Shown here piece after piece: positions 19,304 through 27,626 of a stretch of DNA of 34,181 nucleotides (position 1 is its first letter; each line of letters starts with the position of its first letter). The stretch lies in the NCBI GenBank assembly GCA_023473405.1, contig JAMCZD010000448.1:1-34181 (forward strand). The letters are read 5' to 3'. The position numbers and the translations under genes were made by a program. Source of the DNA: Candidatus Omnitrophota bacterium (GTDB taxonomy: Bacteria > Verrucomicrobiota > Verrucomicrobiia > Limisphaerales > UBA1319). The notes under the pieces are model-generated. The model saw only the letters and a list, made by a program, of their open reading frames with translations. It was not told the DNA's origin and searched no databases.

Positions 19304-20509
19304 CTACGGACTCCGCTCCGAGGCGATCGACCAGTAAATGGCGGCCTGAATTACTCCACTGGCGGGCAGGATGGGAATGTCATAGCCAGGAACAGTTACG
19401 CAGGCATCCGTCAAGGGCCATGCGGGATTGATGTAGAGTATGTTGTCGGCGGGTTCCGGGGGTTGGGCCGGTTGGACGTCAAAATAGACAAGGTTCACTT
19501 TCATGGCTTTGGCCTGGTCTACCAGCTTTTGAGGAGCGAACTGATAACCGACATACAGGACAAGTTGTGGTGGGTGGCCGACGTCGAGAAGGTCTTTGTC
19601 TTCCCAAGCGGGAACTGCGGCGAAACTGGCCAGGGCGATGGTGCGCGGGTCTTGAGCGTGACGAGGGAACATGTGGCCGGTGACCAGTGCCGTCACCGAG
19701 GTTGCCTGGTTCCACCATCGGGCTGCCTGGATGATTTTGGGCATTTGAGTGTTGCGTATATCTCCCAGCATCGATTCAATCCGGTCCAGGTAAGCCCGCC
19801 CTAAAACCCCGGCAGGGACGGGCTCGATAGTCAAATCCTCATGGAACTCTTTCCCCTGGTATTTCTTTCCCCGCTCGGGACCTCCAGGCAATCCGTAGCT
19901 TTGGTAGAAGACCGGCATCTTTCCCCGCCGCGTGCATGCCGCAGTAAATTCCCCCGTCCAAGTCCACAGGTCCACGACATTAGCGACGGTGTCGATAGGG
20001 AAACGGCTCTTGTAGAGTCCGGCTGCGGAGCTGAACTTGATTACCGTAGCACCTCCCCTTTGCCATTGATCGATGACCTCGAGGTCCTTGGGCCCCAGCA
20101 AACCTGGCACAGCATAGAGGATTACATCGTGCTTGGCGGGAATTCGCCGGCCCAAGGGAGCGATTGGCATCAAACCGCCGGCACGACCACACGCTTCGGC
20201 AAGGAAATCAGCCTGCCGACCCGCTACCCAGAGATTTCTTCCCGCCACGAATTCATTGGCAGCGTGATCGGAGGATTCTGCCAGTGTTGCCAGGTTCGAC
20301 CGGGTCAGCGCGATGGAGGTATGGAGGCGCGACAGGTAATTCTCCGCTTCTGCTCCTGGAGACTGTTGAACCAGGCATAACAGAACGGCGGCAAACAGGA
20401 GGGCGCCATACATCGGGCGGAGTTGATCACACACAGTCCGTCCCAGGTGCATCGCACGAAGTGAACGGCTTGACCGAAGGAGAAAGTCTCGTCTCATTCC
20501 AGGCTGCAA
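19304..20509 (-). CDS. Hypothetical secreted protein, weakly SIS-domain-like
   Basis: 401 aa with a hydrophobic signal-like segment (YGALLFAAVLLCLVQQSPGAEAE); ANEFVAGRNLWVAGRQADFLAEACGRAGG and VIDQWQRGGATVIKFSS resemble SIS-type sugar isomerase folds. No motif is decisive. Confidence 0.55.
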   Translation of the reverse strand: MQPGMRRDFLLRSSRSLRAMHLGRTVCDQLRPMYGALLFAAVLLCLVQQSPGAEAENYLSRLHTSIALTRSNLATLAESSDHAANEFVAGRNLWVAGRQADFLAEACGRAGGLMPIAPLGRRIPAKHDVILYAVPGLLGPKDLEVIDQWQRGGATVIKFSSAAGLYKSRFPIDTVANVVDLWTWTGEFTAACTRRGKMPVFYQSYGLPGGPERGKKYQGKEFHEDLTIEPVPAGVLGRAYLDRIESMLGDIRNTQMPKIIQAARWWNQATSVTALVTGHMFPRHAQDPRTIALASFAAVPAWEDKDLLDVGHPPQLVLYVGYQFAPQKLVDQAKAMKVNLVYFDVQPAQPPEPADNILYINPAWPLTDACVTVPGYDIPILPASGVIQAAIYWSIASERSP

Positions 20510-20684
20510 TCGTATTCTGTTTCTATGGCTGTTTCAACGATTTTGACGGCGCCTGCGGACCGCCATTATCTCCTTGATTCAAAACCAAAACTGAGTCAAT
20601 ATGTCTCAATGAAACCAAAAAATCTAGTTTGTTCAGGGTATCCCAGTTCAAGCCAATAAATACTGTTCGGCATGAAATGACACA

Positions 20685-21662
20685 ATGAATGCAGCGGTCA
20701 TATCCACGCCGACGGATATGCGGCCATTCGTGGGCGGTCACGATCATGCTGTGCCACACTTGGTTTTTTTCAGGGAAGAATACGAGCCGACAATCCGCCA
20801 CCTGGTCGATGCGATCTTTCAGGACATGCAGTACATCGGTGCCGATGAGGCTGAACTCGTAAGCAGCTACCTCGACGGTATCACCTAACCCCTCCAGGAA
20901 CTCAAACGCTACGGAGTGTCGATCCTCGCCTTAAGCACGCGGGGGACGATGAAACTCGACAACGGTTCAGCTGTCCCGGACTGTATCAGGACGTACTTCT
21001 TCATTGTTCCGACACTTGGCTACTTCAGGGTCGAGGCCGATGGCAAGAAGTTCCATCATTTCGACGCCGGTTGCCGCGCGGCGATGTCTGACCTCTCCGA
21101 AGCCATGCGCAAGAAGACCGGCTTGAGCACGAAACTCGACGCTCAGTTGATTCGGGAGGAACACGAGAATGACGTCCCATGGTGCGAGCATTGCCGCCTG
21201 GATGAGATGATTTCGGTATCGGGGACCACCGTATCGGTCAAGCCGCCGACTCTCCGCGTCACATGCCGAGTCGTCGAACGCTCTATCGCAGACGCCGAAG
21301 TCCTTCTCAAGACAACTGGACCGCCCAGCGCGGTTGATCGAGTGCATACTGCCCTGCACGGATACCCGAAGACGGTTTGCGCTGACGCGCAGATCAGCGT
21401 TGGCAAGGACCCTGGCATCACGGAGTTGTTCAGCCTGATTCGGCAGTATCATCCGCGGCTCCAGAGCCTTGGGGAGCATCAGGAGACAGTGTTGAAGGTC
21501 CTTCGGGCGCTGTGCAAAGTGGTTGACGCCCTCAATCCGGCTCGCGATAGGGGAAGCATGGCACACCCAAACGAAGCGCTGTTGGATGCGCCAGAAGCGA
21601 GGTTGTTCATCAACGCGGCGAGGTCGCTGCTACACTATTTGGATGAGAAACTGTCCGGATGA
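20685..21662 (+). pseudogene. Abi_C-type abortive infection protein gene, interrupted by one in-frame TAA (20886-20888)
   Basis: Same frame on both sides of the stop: ...VSSYLDGIT*PLQELKRYGVSILALSTRG.... C-terminus VLRALCKVVDALNPARDRGSMAHPNEALLDAPEARLFINAARSLLHYLDEKL matches the Abi_C pattern (NPxRxxxxxAHPNExLLxxPEAxLxINAxRxLLHYLD). Confidence 0.7.
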
Positions 21663-21676
21663 GGTTGAAACGAAAT

Positions 21677-21772
21677 GGCGAACAAGATCACTGGAGCGAA
21701 CGCGGGCGGGCGACGTCAGTTGCCAATGCGGACGCGCTGGGCAGCCCGCGTCGCTCAGTTCGATCGTTGGAC
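21677..21772 (+). other. Candidate integron attC site 1
   Basis: GGCGAAC-AAGATCACTGGAGCGAACGCGGGC...GCCCGCGTCGCTCAGTTCGATC-GTTGGAC. Arms pair as AGCGA(A)CGCGGGC / GCCCGCGTCGCT with extra unpaired bases on the 5' arm; the 3' core GTTGGAC fits GTTRRRY. Confidence 0.65.
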
Positions 21773-21893
21773 CGTACACCGCACGTCCTGCGCAAGCAAG
21801 CTTGCTCCGGACGGATCGGCGCCGGTCAACAGCCGCCGTTGGACCAAGAGCTATCTCGACGTACGGCGGTGACAATGGTAACCTTTTGGCGTC

Positions 21894-22175
21894 ATGAAAA
21901 TTCTCGAATTAAGTCCGCGTCCGGGATTCCGGTTGTTTTTGCGGTTTGAGGATGGTGTTACGGGCGAGGTCGATTTATCCGATTTGGCGGGGAGAGGAGT
22001 ATTCTCTGCATGGCTGGAGTCGGGAGTTTTTGATCAGGCTCGCCCTACTGAGGCGGGGGCGGCGGAGTGGCCGGGAGAGATTGACCTCTGCCCTGATCTT
22101 CTTTACATGCGCTTGACCGGGAAATCTCCTGAGGAGGTGCTCCCCGCTCTTCGAAGGATTTCGGCCCATGCCTGA
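21894..22175 (+). CDS. DUF2442 domain protein (toxin-antitoxin-like partner)
   Basis: MKILELSPRPGFRLFLRFEDGVTGEVDLSDLAGRGVFSAWLESGVFDQARP...LCPDLLYMRLTGKSPEEV. Confidence 0.85.
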   Translation: MKILELSPRPGFRLFLRFEDGVTGEVDLSDLAGRGVFSAWLESGVFDQARPTEAGAAEWPGEIDLCPDLLYMRLTGKSPEEVLPALRRISAHA

Positions 22176-22428
22176 ACTTTCCCGGTTCTACGGCATTGTC
22201 ATTCATATGTACTATGGAGATCATCCTCCCCCGCATTTTCACGCAATTTACGCGGGGTGTAGGGCGACGATTGATATCGAGACGCTGGCATTCATCGATG
22301 GTCATTTACCGGCGCGTGCGCGTGGTCTGGTGATTGAGTGGGCAACATTGCATCAAGATGATCTACGTGAGGCATTCCGCAGAGCTTCGGCGCTGGAGAG
22401 GCCTGAAAACATAGCCCCTCTGGACTAG
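22168..22428 (+). CDS. DUF4160 domain protein (toxin-antitoxin-like partner)
   Basis: MPELSRFYGIVIHMYYGDHPPPHFHAIYAGCRATIDIETLAFIDGHLPARARGLVIEWATLHQDDLREAFRRA; 8-nt overlap with DUF2442. Confidence 0.9.
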   Translation: MPELSRFYGIVIHMYYGDHPPPHFHAIYAGCRATIDIETLAFIDGHLPARARGLVIEWATLHQDDLREAFRRASALERPENIAPLD

Positions 22429-22451
22429 TAGGTTCAATCCAATATGAAGAG

Positions 22452-22520
22452 GTCCAACCAATCGTGTGAGCGAATGAGCCTCCGCTGCGCTCCGGCTCAT
22501 CGCTGCACTCAGCGTTCGAT
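22452..22520 (+). other. Candidate integron attC site 2
   Basis: GTCCAAC-CAATCGTGTGAGCGAATGAGCC-tccgctgcgctcc-GGCTCATCGCTGCACTCAGC-GTTCGAT. GTCCAAC fits RYYYAAC; arms AGCGA(A)TGAGCC/GGCTCATCGCT with an extrahelical A. Confidence 0.65.
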
Positions 22521-22534
22521 GTGAGAGAAAGAAC

Positions 22535-22616
22535 ATGCCCCTCGACCACATCCACAGCGATGAGCAACAGCGCGTGACGCTCAAGGGTGAAGAGGTAACC
22601 TATGACGAGAGGCGGA
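22535..22616 (+). pseudogene. Truncated start of a cassette ORF (MPLDHIHSDEQQRVTLKGEEVTYDERRI...)
   Basis: ATG 14 nt after the attC2 core GTTCGAT; coding-like for about 27 codons until it meets the transposase fragment. Confidence 0.35.
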
Positions 22617-22835
22617 TCAGTTCCTCGGGTTCCAGGAATGCAACACGCCCAGCATCCCCAGTTGGGCGCCCAGACGCTGCGGATTGGCCGCTAGATCCTG
22701 GAGGGCCTGGGCACTGGCGGCAAACAAGGCGTCGTAGCCCAGTTGCGGGTGCGAGCGCATCCAACCGCGCAAGCCCTCCGGCACCGTAAAGGTCAGCAGG
22801 AAATAACAAGCAGATGCATCGAATCCCGCGATGAC
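22617..22835 (-). mobile_element. Fragment of an IS91-family (Y2/REP) transposase
   Basis: Reverse strand: ASACYFLLTFTVPEGLRGWMRSHPQLGYDALFAASAQALQDLAANPQRLGAQLGMLGVLHSWNPRN*, matching the TFTLPxxLR...SxQALxDLAANPxxLGxxxGxxGVLHTW region upstream of the HxH motif. Confidence 0.7.
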
Positions 22836-22972
22836 GCTTCAGCATCATATCGGCAGCCAGTGGCGCGGGGTTGTTGATCTGGGACGTTGGCGCGCCGTGT
22901 GCCGAGTGCAGGCAACGCACAAGCCAAAGGGCCGCGCTTGAACAATTCCCGGCAAAGGGATAGGCTTGACGC

Positions 22973-23194
22973 ATGAGAAGGGAATTTGCACCGATCTTCA
23001 AGCTGGGCCGGGCCGAGCGTCTGCAGCTTGTCGAGGACCTCTGGGACAGTATCGCCGAGGAGGACGCGCAGTTGCCCGTGCCGGAGTGGAAGCACGAGGA
23101 GTTAAGGCAGCGCAAGGAGCGATTTTCGCGGCATCCCTCATCAGGCAGGACCTGGGATCAGGTCAAACAGCGGGCACGGGCGCGACATGATTGA
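22973..23194 (+). CDS. Addiction module antitoxin, TIGR02574-like
   Basis: MRREFAPIFKLGRAERLQLVEDLWDSIAEEDAQLPVPEWKHEELRQRKERFSRHPSSGRTWDQVKQRARARHD; overlaps the toxin start. Confidence 0.88.
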   Translation: MRREFAPIFKLGRAERLQLVEDLWDSIAEEDAQLPVPEWKHEELRQRKERFSRHPSSGRTWDQVKQRARARHD

Positions 23195-23495
23195 GCGCGT
23201 CGTTTACACACCGGAGGCTGAGCAGGAGGTCGCCGACGCCTACGGTTGGTACGAGGCCCGCGAACCGGGATTGGGCGAGGATTTCCTGCGCTGCATCGAG
23301 GCGTGCGTGCTCGCCATCCAACGACATCCCCAGCTCTATCCGCTCGCAGTGGACGAGTTCCGCCGAGCGCTTGTCCGGCGGTTCCCATTCGAGGTTTTTT
23401 ATGAGTCGGACGGAGATCGCATCATCGTTTATTCTGTCTTTCATTGCTCACAGGACCCGCAGAAGTGGCGTTCGCGACTTGGTCAGGCTGGGTGA
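23187..23495 (+). CDS. RelE/ParE family toxin
   Basis: MIERVVYTPEAEQEVADAYGWYEAREPGLGEDFLRCIEACVLAIQRHPQLYPLAVDEFRRALVRRFPFEVFYESDGDRIIVYSVFHCSQDPQKW. Confidence 0.95.
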   Translation: MIERVVYTPEAEQEVADAYGWYEAREPGLGEDFLRCIEACVLAIQRHPQLYPLAVDEFRRALVRRFPFEVFYESDGDRIIVYSVFHCSQDPQKWRSRLGQAG

Positions 23496-23504
23496 CAAGG
23501 CGTC

Positions 23505-23692
23505 GAATGAAGGGATTGCGGATCGCCAGGATTCCCCGCTGTCCGGCGAAATGGGCATAGGCGTATGGCTCACTGCGGTAAGGGCCACCCAGTATCATCA
23601 GAGCGCGGGCCAGAATGGAGGCATTGTGTCGGGCCCACTGGATCATGCCGGCCAGGAACGTCCAATCCTTCGGCGGATTGGGGAATAGTCAT
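23505..23692 (-). pseudogene. Gene remnant, probably from a large glycoside-hydrolase-like protein
   Basis: Reverse strand: FPNPPKDWTFLAGMIQWARHNASILARALMILGGPYRSEPYAYAHFAGQRGILAIRNPFI, coding-like with no start, ending abruptly next to the toxin gene. Confidence 0.5.
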
Positions 23693-23766
23693 GTTGCGCA
23701 TTCCGATGACTTCGGACACTCATTCCAAAAATATTCGGACAGTTGCCGGAGCGGTGCTGGAAGCTC

Positions 23767-26529
23767 CTAATGGTTGATCCTTGTGTATCGCACCAGCAGG
23801 CTTCCCGGCGCGGTCTCCAGCGTGACGCGGAGCCGTGAGAGTTCCCGGCCGGACAACCGGCGTTTCTCCTTCACGTCATAGGTCTCGGCAAAGGTCACCT
23901 CGTAAGCGGCGTCGGGGTCCAGTCCCTTGAGAGCAATTTCGGATGCCAGGTAGGGACTGGCGGCCCGGCGGAACAACATCGCAAATCCTTGACCGAGGTC
24001 CGGCCGATCAAACTGCCAGCCGCACCAGTGCTTCTCGTCCAGGTCCATTTCGAGTAGCGGGTAGTAATCGCCCAGGTATAGTTGGCGGAGCGATTTGACT
24101 TCTTCACTGGCGCGCTTCATGAGACCAACCGGGAACTGCGGAGAGCGCGTGTCGAAGCAAACCGAGGTCCCAAAGCGGGCGACGCTGCGGACCATGTACG
24201 GCTCGGCGCCCCACATCAGGCACGAGGCATGCAGCGGCACATAGAGGCTCAGTCCAGCCAATTGAGGTTGTTTCGAGGTGAGGTTGCCGAAGTCTTCGCT
24301 GCACGTCCACGAACCGGCGGAGCGCATCAGCACTTCGAGGTCCGGGCCGGTGCCGCGCCAGTTGGCGTTGTCGATAATCAGTCCGGGATGCCTTCGGAGC
24401 AATTCGTCCCACATTGCATAGAGTCCCTCGACGTGGCGAATCTCAGTGATCCCCTGGCGGTCGGGCGGGTCATTATCGCGCCAATAAATAAAGGGTCGCA
24501 GGTTGCGGTCCTGGCGATAAACGTCGATGCCCCAGTCGTCGATACACTTCGAAAGCAGGTCGGTCATCCACTGGCGCGCCTCGGGATTTCCTAGATTGAA
24601 CAGGCGTCCGCCGTTTCCCACCAGGTGGAACAAATCCCCTGAGTTCCCCGCGTTAGGCGAACCGCCCTTATAAGAGAGCAGCCATTCCGGATGCTCGCGT
24701 GCAATCAAGGTGTTGGTGCCGACTACACGTTCGGGTTCGAACCAGACGATAAATTTCAAGCCCAGTTTGTGTGCGGCGTCACCCAGCGGACGCAGTCCGT
24801 GAGGGAAATGGTCTTTTCTGGGGAACCAGTTCCCGATCCCATTTTCCCATCCGCCTTCAAACCAACCCGCATCCAGCCAATATGCTTCCAAACCCATGGC
24901 CGGCATCTTGGCGATAGCGGCCAACTCGGTCTGCTCGGTGGTCTCGTTGCCGCCGTTGAGCAAGAACCACATCATCTGGGACATTAATGGCACGACCACC
25001 CGGCCGTTCACTCGCGGGACATAGTGGTCAACGAGCAGACGCCGCAGCAGGTTGTGTCCGCGCAAACGATCGGGGCCCCGCCAGTGCACCAGCAGGATTC
25101 GCGGCGTGCGGATCGATTCGCCGGGAAGGAGCTTTAGGTGGGTGATTTGCTGACCCGCCTGGAGAGCCAATTCACGGCCTCCGTTGCGTTGCGCGTCCAG
25201 TTCCCATTGCCCAGTCCAGCCGATGGCCCCCACCAAGCCGCCGCCTCGCCATTCCAGGTTAAAATAGGGCAGGAAATCCTGGGCGATCTTACGGTTGCCT
25301 GGCAGGGAAATCTTCTGCCCGGGAGCGAGAGTGGCGTCGACCTCCGCATAATCATCGGGGGTGCCGTTGCTGCCATTGGCGTAATGGAAGACAGCGGATT
25401 CGCGATTGCCGAGCCCGATCTCGAGATTCAGCACTTGCACATCCTGGAGAATCGGCGTGTTACGGTCGGATGTGTTTTTGAAGTGCAGCACCCATTCCAC
25501 AGCCGGGAAATCGCTGAACATCTTTGCCTGGCAGGCAACTTCGAGCCCCGTCTTGTCGTCCAGCCAGGTCAACGTGTGCCGCTCGATGCCGTTGGCGGGC
25601 GGCTCATGGCTTTCATGGCGTTTCCAGTTGCCGAGTAATTGTGAAGAAGGTTCATCGTCAAAGGTGAACGAAAAAGGAATGCCTCCCTCCAATCCGCGAT
25701 TCTCCCCCGACAGTATCGGAATCTCATCAAGCCAGAGTCGTGCCCCGTCCTGCGTGATGATAGCTGCGTCCGCCCAGTCACCGTGGTCCGAGCCGGGTCC
25801 ATCACCGGCATCGAACACCTGGAGGACAAAATCGCGAGCGCCTTTCAGTTCGAGGTGCAGCGGGATTGGGGGTTGGCCTTCGCGCATCACGCCCGATGTA
25901 TAGAGGTTGTTCCCGTCCGCCGTGACCTTGAAGACCACACTGCCCCGGCCACCGGAGGTGTCCATGTTCTCATCGACGCCGATCACGGCCTCAAAAGACT
26001 GGGCAGGTTGAGCCAGGTGGACCACGAGTTCACTGGTCGAATGGCTGCCCAGCCCGTGCGGGTAAGTCATTCCTCCCAACCGCAATGGCGTCTTTATAAC
26101 CGACTCGCGGACCCCAAGGTGGTAATCGCTGCGTCGAACCTCTGTCCATGGCCGGACCGGTTCGCTGGGCGGCCGATTTGTTACAAAGAGCCATTGCCCG
26201 ATCCATTGGCGCATTGCGCTCCGTTCATCCGGTGTTCCGCGCATTTGCAGAGCCGGTGACTCAGCCTGCGCTTGTCCTCCCCAGGAGAACAAATATCCAA
26301 TTGCAATCGTCAAGAGCCAGATCCGCTGGCAAAAGGGCACGCGGGGGTCTTCGCCGGTGGGTTCCGGTGACGTTCCGGCATCAGAACTGGACAGAACACC
26401 GGGCGATGCGCCCGGTTGACTCGCTGGAGGGGACTTCTGCGCTCCTTTGGTGTTGGCCTTGGTGAAGAGCTGTCGGGTTTCAGTTTTTGATTGCATATTC
26501 CTGTGGAAAGGCTGTGTTCCCGTGTTCAT
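23767..26529 (-). CDS. GH36-like alpha-galactosidase with N-terminal NPCBM-like domain, secreted
   Basis: 920 aa; GLGSHSTSELVVHL...FEAVIGVDENMDTSGGRGSVVFKV (NPCBM), EAYWLDAGWFEGGWENGIGNWFPRKDHFPHGLRPLGDAAHKLGLKFIVWFEPERV (GH36), DVYRQDRN. Confidence 0.9.
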   Translation of the reverse strand: MNTGTQPFHRNMQSKTETRQLFTKANTKGAQKSPPASQPGASPGVLSSSDAGTSPEPTGEDPRVPFCQRIWLLTIAIGYLFSWGGQAQAESPALQMRGTPDERSAMRQWIGQWLFVTNRPPSEPVRPWTEVRRSDYHLGVRESVIKTPLRLGGMTYPHGLGSHSTSELVVHLAQPAQSFEAVIGVDENMDTSGGRGSVVFKVTADGNNLYTSGVMREGQPPIPLHLELKGARDFVLQVFDAGDGPGSDHGDWADAAIITQDGARLWLDEIPILSGENRGLEGGIPFSFTFDDEPSSQLLGNWKRHESHEPPANGIERHTLTWLDDKTGLEVACQAKMFSDFPAVEWVLHFKNTSDRNTPILQDVQVLNLEIGLGNRESAVFHYANGSNGTPDDYAEVDATLAPGQKISLPGNRKIAQDFLPYFNLEWRGGGLVGAIGWTGQWELDAQRNGGRELALQAGQQITHLKLLPGESIRTPRILLVHWRGPDRLRGHNLLRRLLVDHYVPRVNGRVVVPLMSQMMWFLLNGGNETTEQTELAAIAKMPAMGLEAYWLDAGWFEGGWENGIGNWFPRKDHFPHGLRPLGDAAHKLGLKFIVWFEPERVVGTNTLIAREHPEWLLSYKGGSPNAGNSGDLFHLVGNGGRLFNLGNPEARQWMTDLLSKCIDDWGIDVYRQDRNLRPFIYWRDNDPPDRQGITEIRHVEGLYAMWDELLRRHPGLIIDNANWRGTGPDLEVLMRSAGSWTCSEDFGNLTSKQPQLAGLSLYVPLHASCLMWGAEPYMVRSVARFGTSVCFDTRSPQFPVGLMKRASEEVKSLRQLYLGDYYPLLEMDLDEKHWCGWQFDRPDLGQGFAMLFRRAASPYLASEIALKGLDPDAAYEVTFAETYDVKEKRRLSGRELSRLRVTLETAPGSLLVRYTRINH

Positions 26530-26840
26530 GGCGCTATTGGCGTCCTTCTGTTGATTCTGAGAACGTTTCTTCGATTCGTGTTTGAACGACGATTTCTTGC
26601 CAGCCTATGCCGGAGAAGTCAAGAGATCGCAATAAAACGTCGATGTTGACGGCACTCGGCCCTTTGTATAATTGGGTTACTGTTCGCCCTATTGATCGAT
26701 AGCATCGCCGCGGAGCCTCGATACGGTCGGCACCTGTACAATGATCATTGGCTGTTTTGTCTTCTTAAAGGCGCTTCGCTGGAAACCGACACTCAATTCG
26801 CGGCCGTAGACTTTCCCGTCCAGGACTTGGCACATGTGAC

Positions 26841-27601
26841 CTTGCCGCGCACGGCGCGCTCGAGGGCCAACCGGTCGACATTGCGCCATGGGCATATGAA
26901 TGGCGGGCTGATCGGGCGGTCCAGGAAAAACCGGAATCATATTTCATCCCGCGGCGGCTCGAGCGAATGGGCAAGGTGTATCGGACACTATTCCATGAAG
27001 TGCCTGAGCAGGAGCGAAGGAGCATCTCCTACATGATGCCCGAATTGCTTGAACCGTTGCTTCCAAAACCCAAAGGCGCGTTGCAAGCAGGCTTGCTCTG
27101 GACGGGCGGATTGTCCGATTACCAGGTTGTCTTGATGGATATTAACCTTCCTGGGATGAGCGGTATCGAGTGCGCCGCGCGTTTAAAGTCATTGGAGCCT
27201 GCGATGCAAATCGTCATGGTCACCGTCTACGAGGACAATGACCAAATTTTCAAGGCCCTCCGGGCTGGAGCAACCGGCTACCTGTTAAAACAAACACCTC
27301 CGGATGAACTCCTGAACGCCATCCAGGAGGTTCACCGAGGAGGTTCTCCCATGACCGGCAGCATCGCCCGCAAGATCGTGCAATCGTTTCACCAGACCGG
27401 CGGACTGAATCGCCCGCCCGGCAACCTGTCGCCCCGCGACAGGAGATTTTAGAGTTGCTTGCGCGCGGCTACTTTTACAATGAGATCAGCGAGGCGCTCA
27501 ACATGGCCTACGCCAGCGTTCATTCGCACATCCGCCGGATTTACGAAAAATCACAGGTTCGCTCCCGCGGGCAAGCGGTCGCAAAATACTTGCAACCATG
27601 A
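26841..27601 (+). pseudogene. Chimeric, frameshifted pseudogene: unknown-protein fragment fused to a LuxR-type response regulator
   Basis: Frame reads GQPVDIAPWAYEWRADRAVQEKPESYFIPRRLERMGKVYRTLFHEVPEQERRSISYMMPELLEPLLPKPKGALQAGLLWTGGLSDYQV, then VLMDINLPGMSGIECAARLK...GATGYLLKQTPPDELLNAIQEVHRGGSPMTG...LSPRD; the HTH (EILELLARGYFYNEISEALNMAYASVHSHIRRIYEKSQVRSRGQAVAKYLQP*) continues in another frame. Confidence 0.75.
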
Positions 27602-27626
27602 GTGTCAAGGACCGCGCCGAAGTTTC

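Noticed and set aside
20560-20671. A full attC or attI site upstream of the Abi gene
   Set aside because: GTTCGGC is present at 20665 and complements the downstream inverse core with one mismatch, but no paired arm is visible upstream, so only a possible boundary is claimed.
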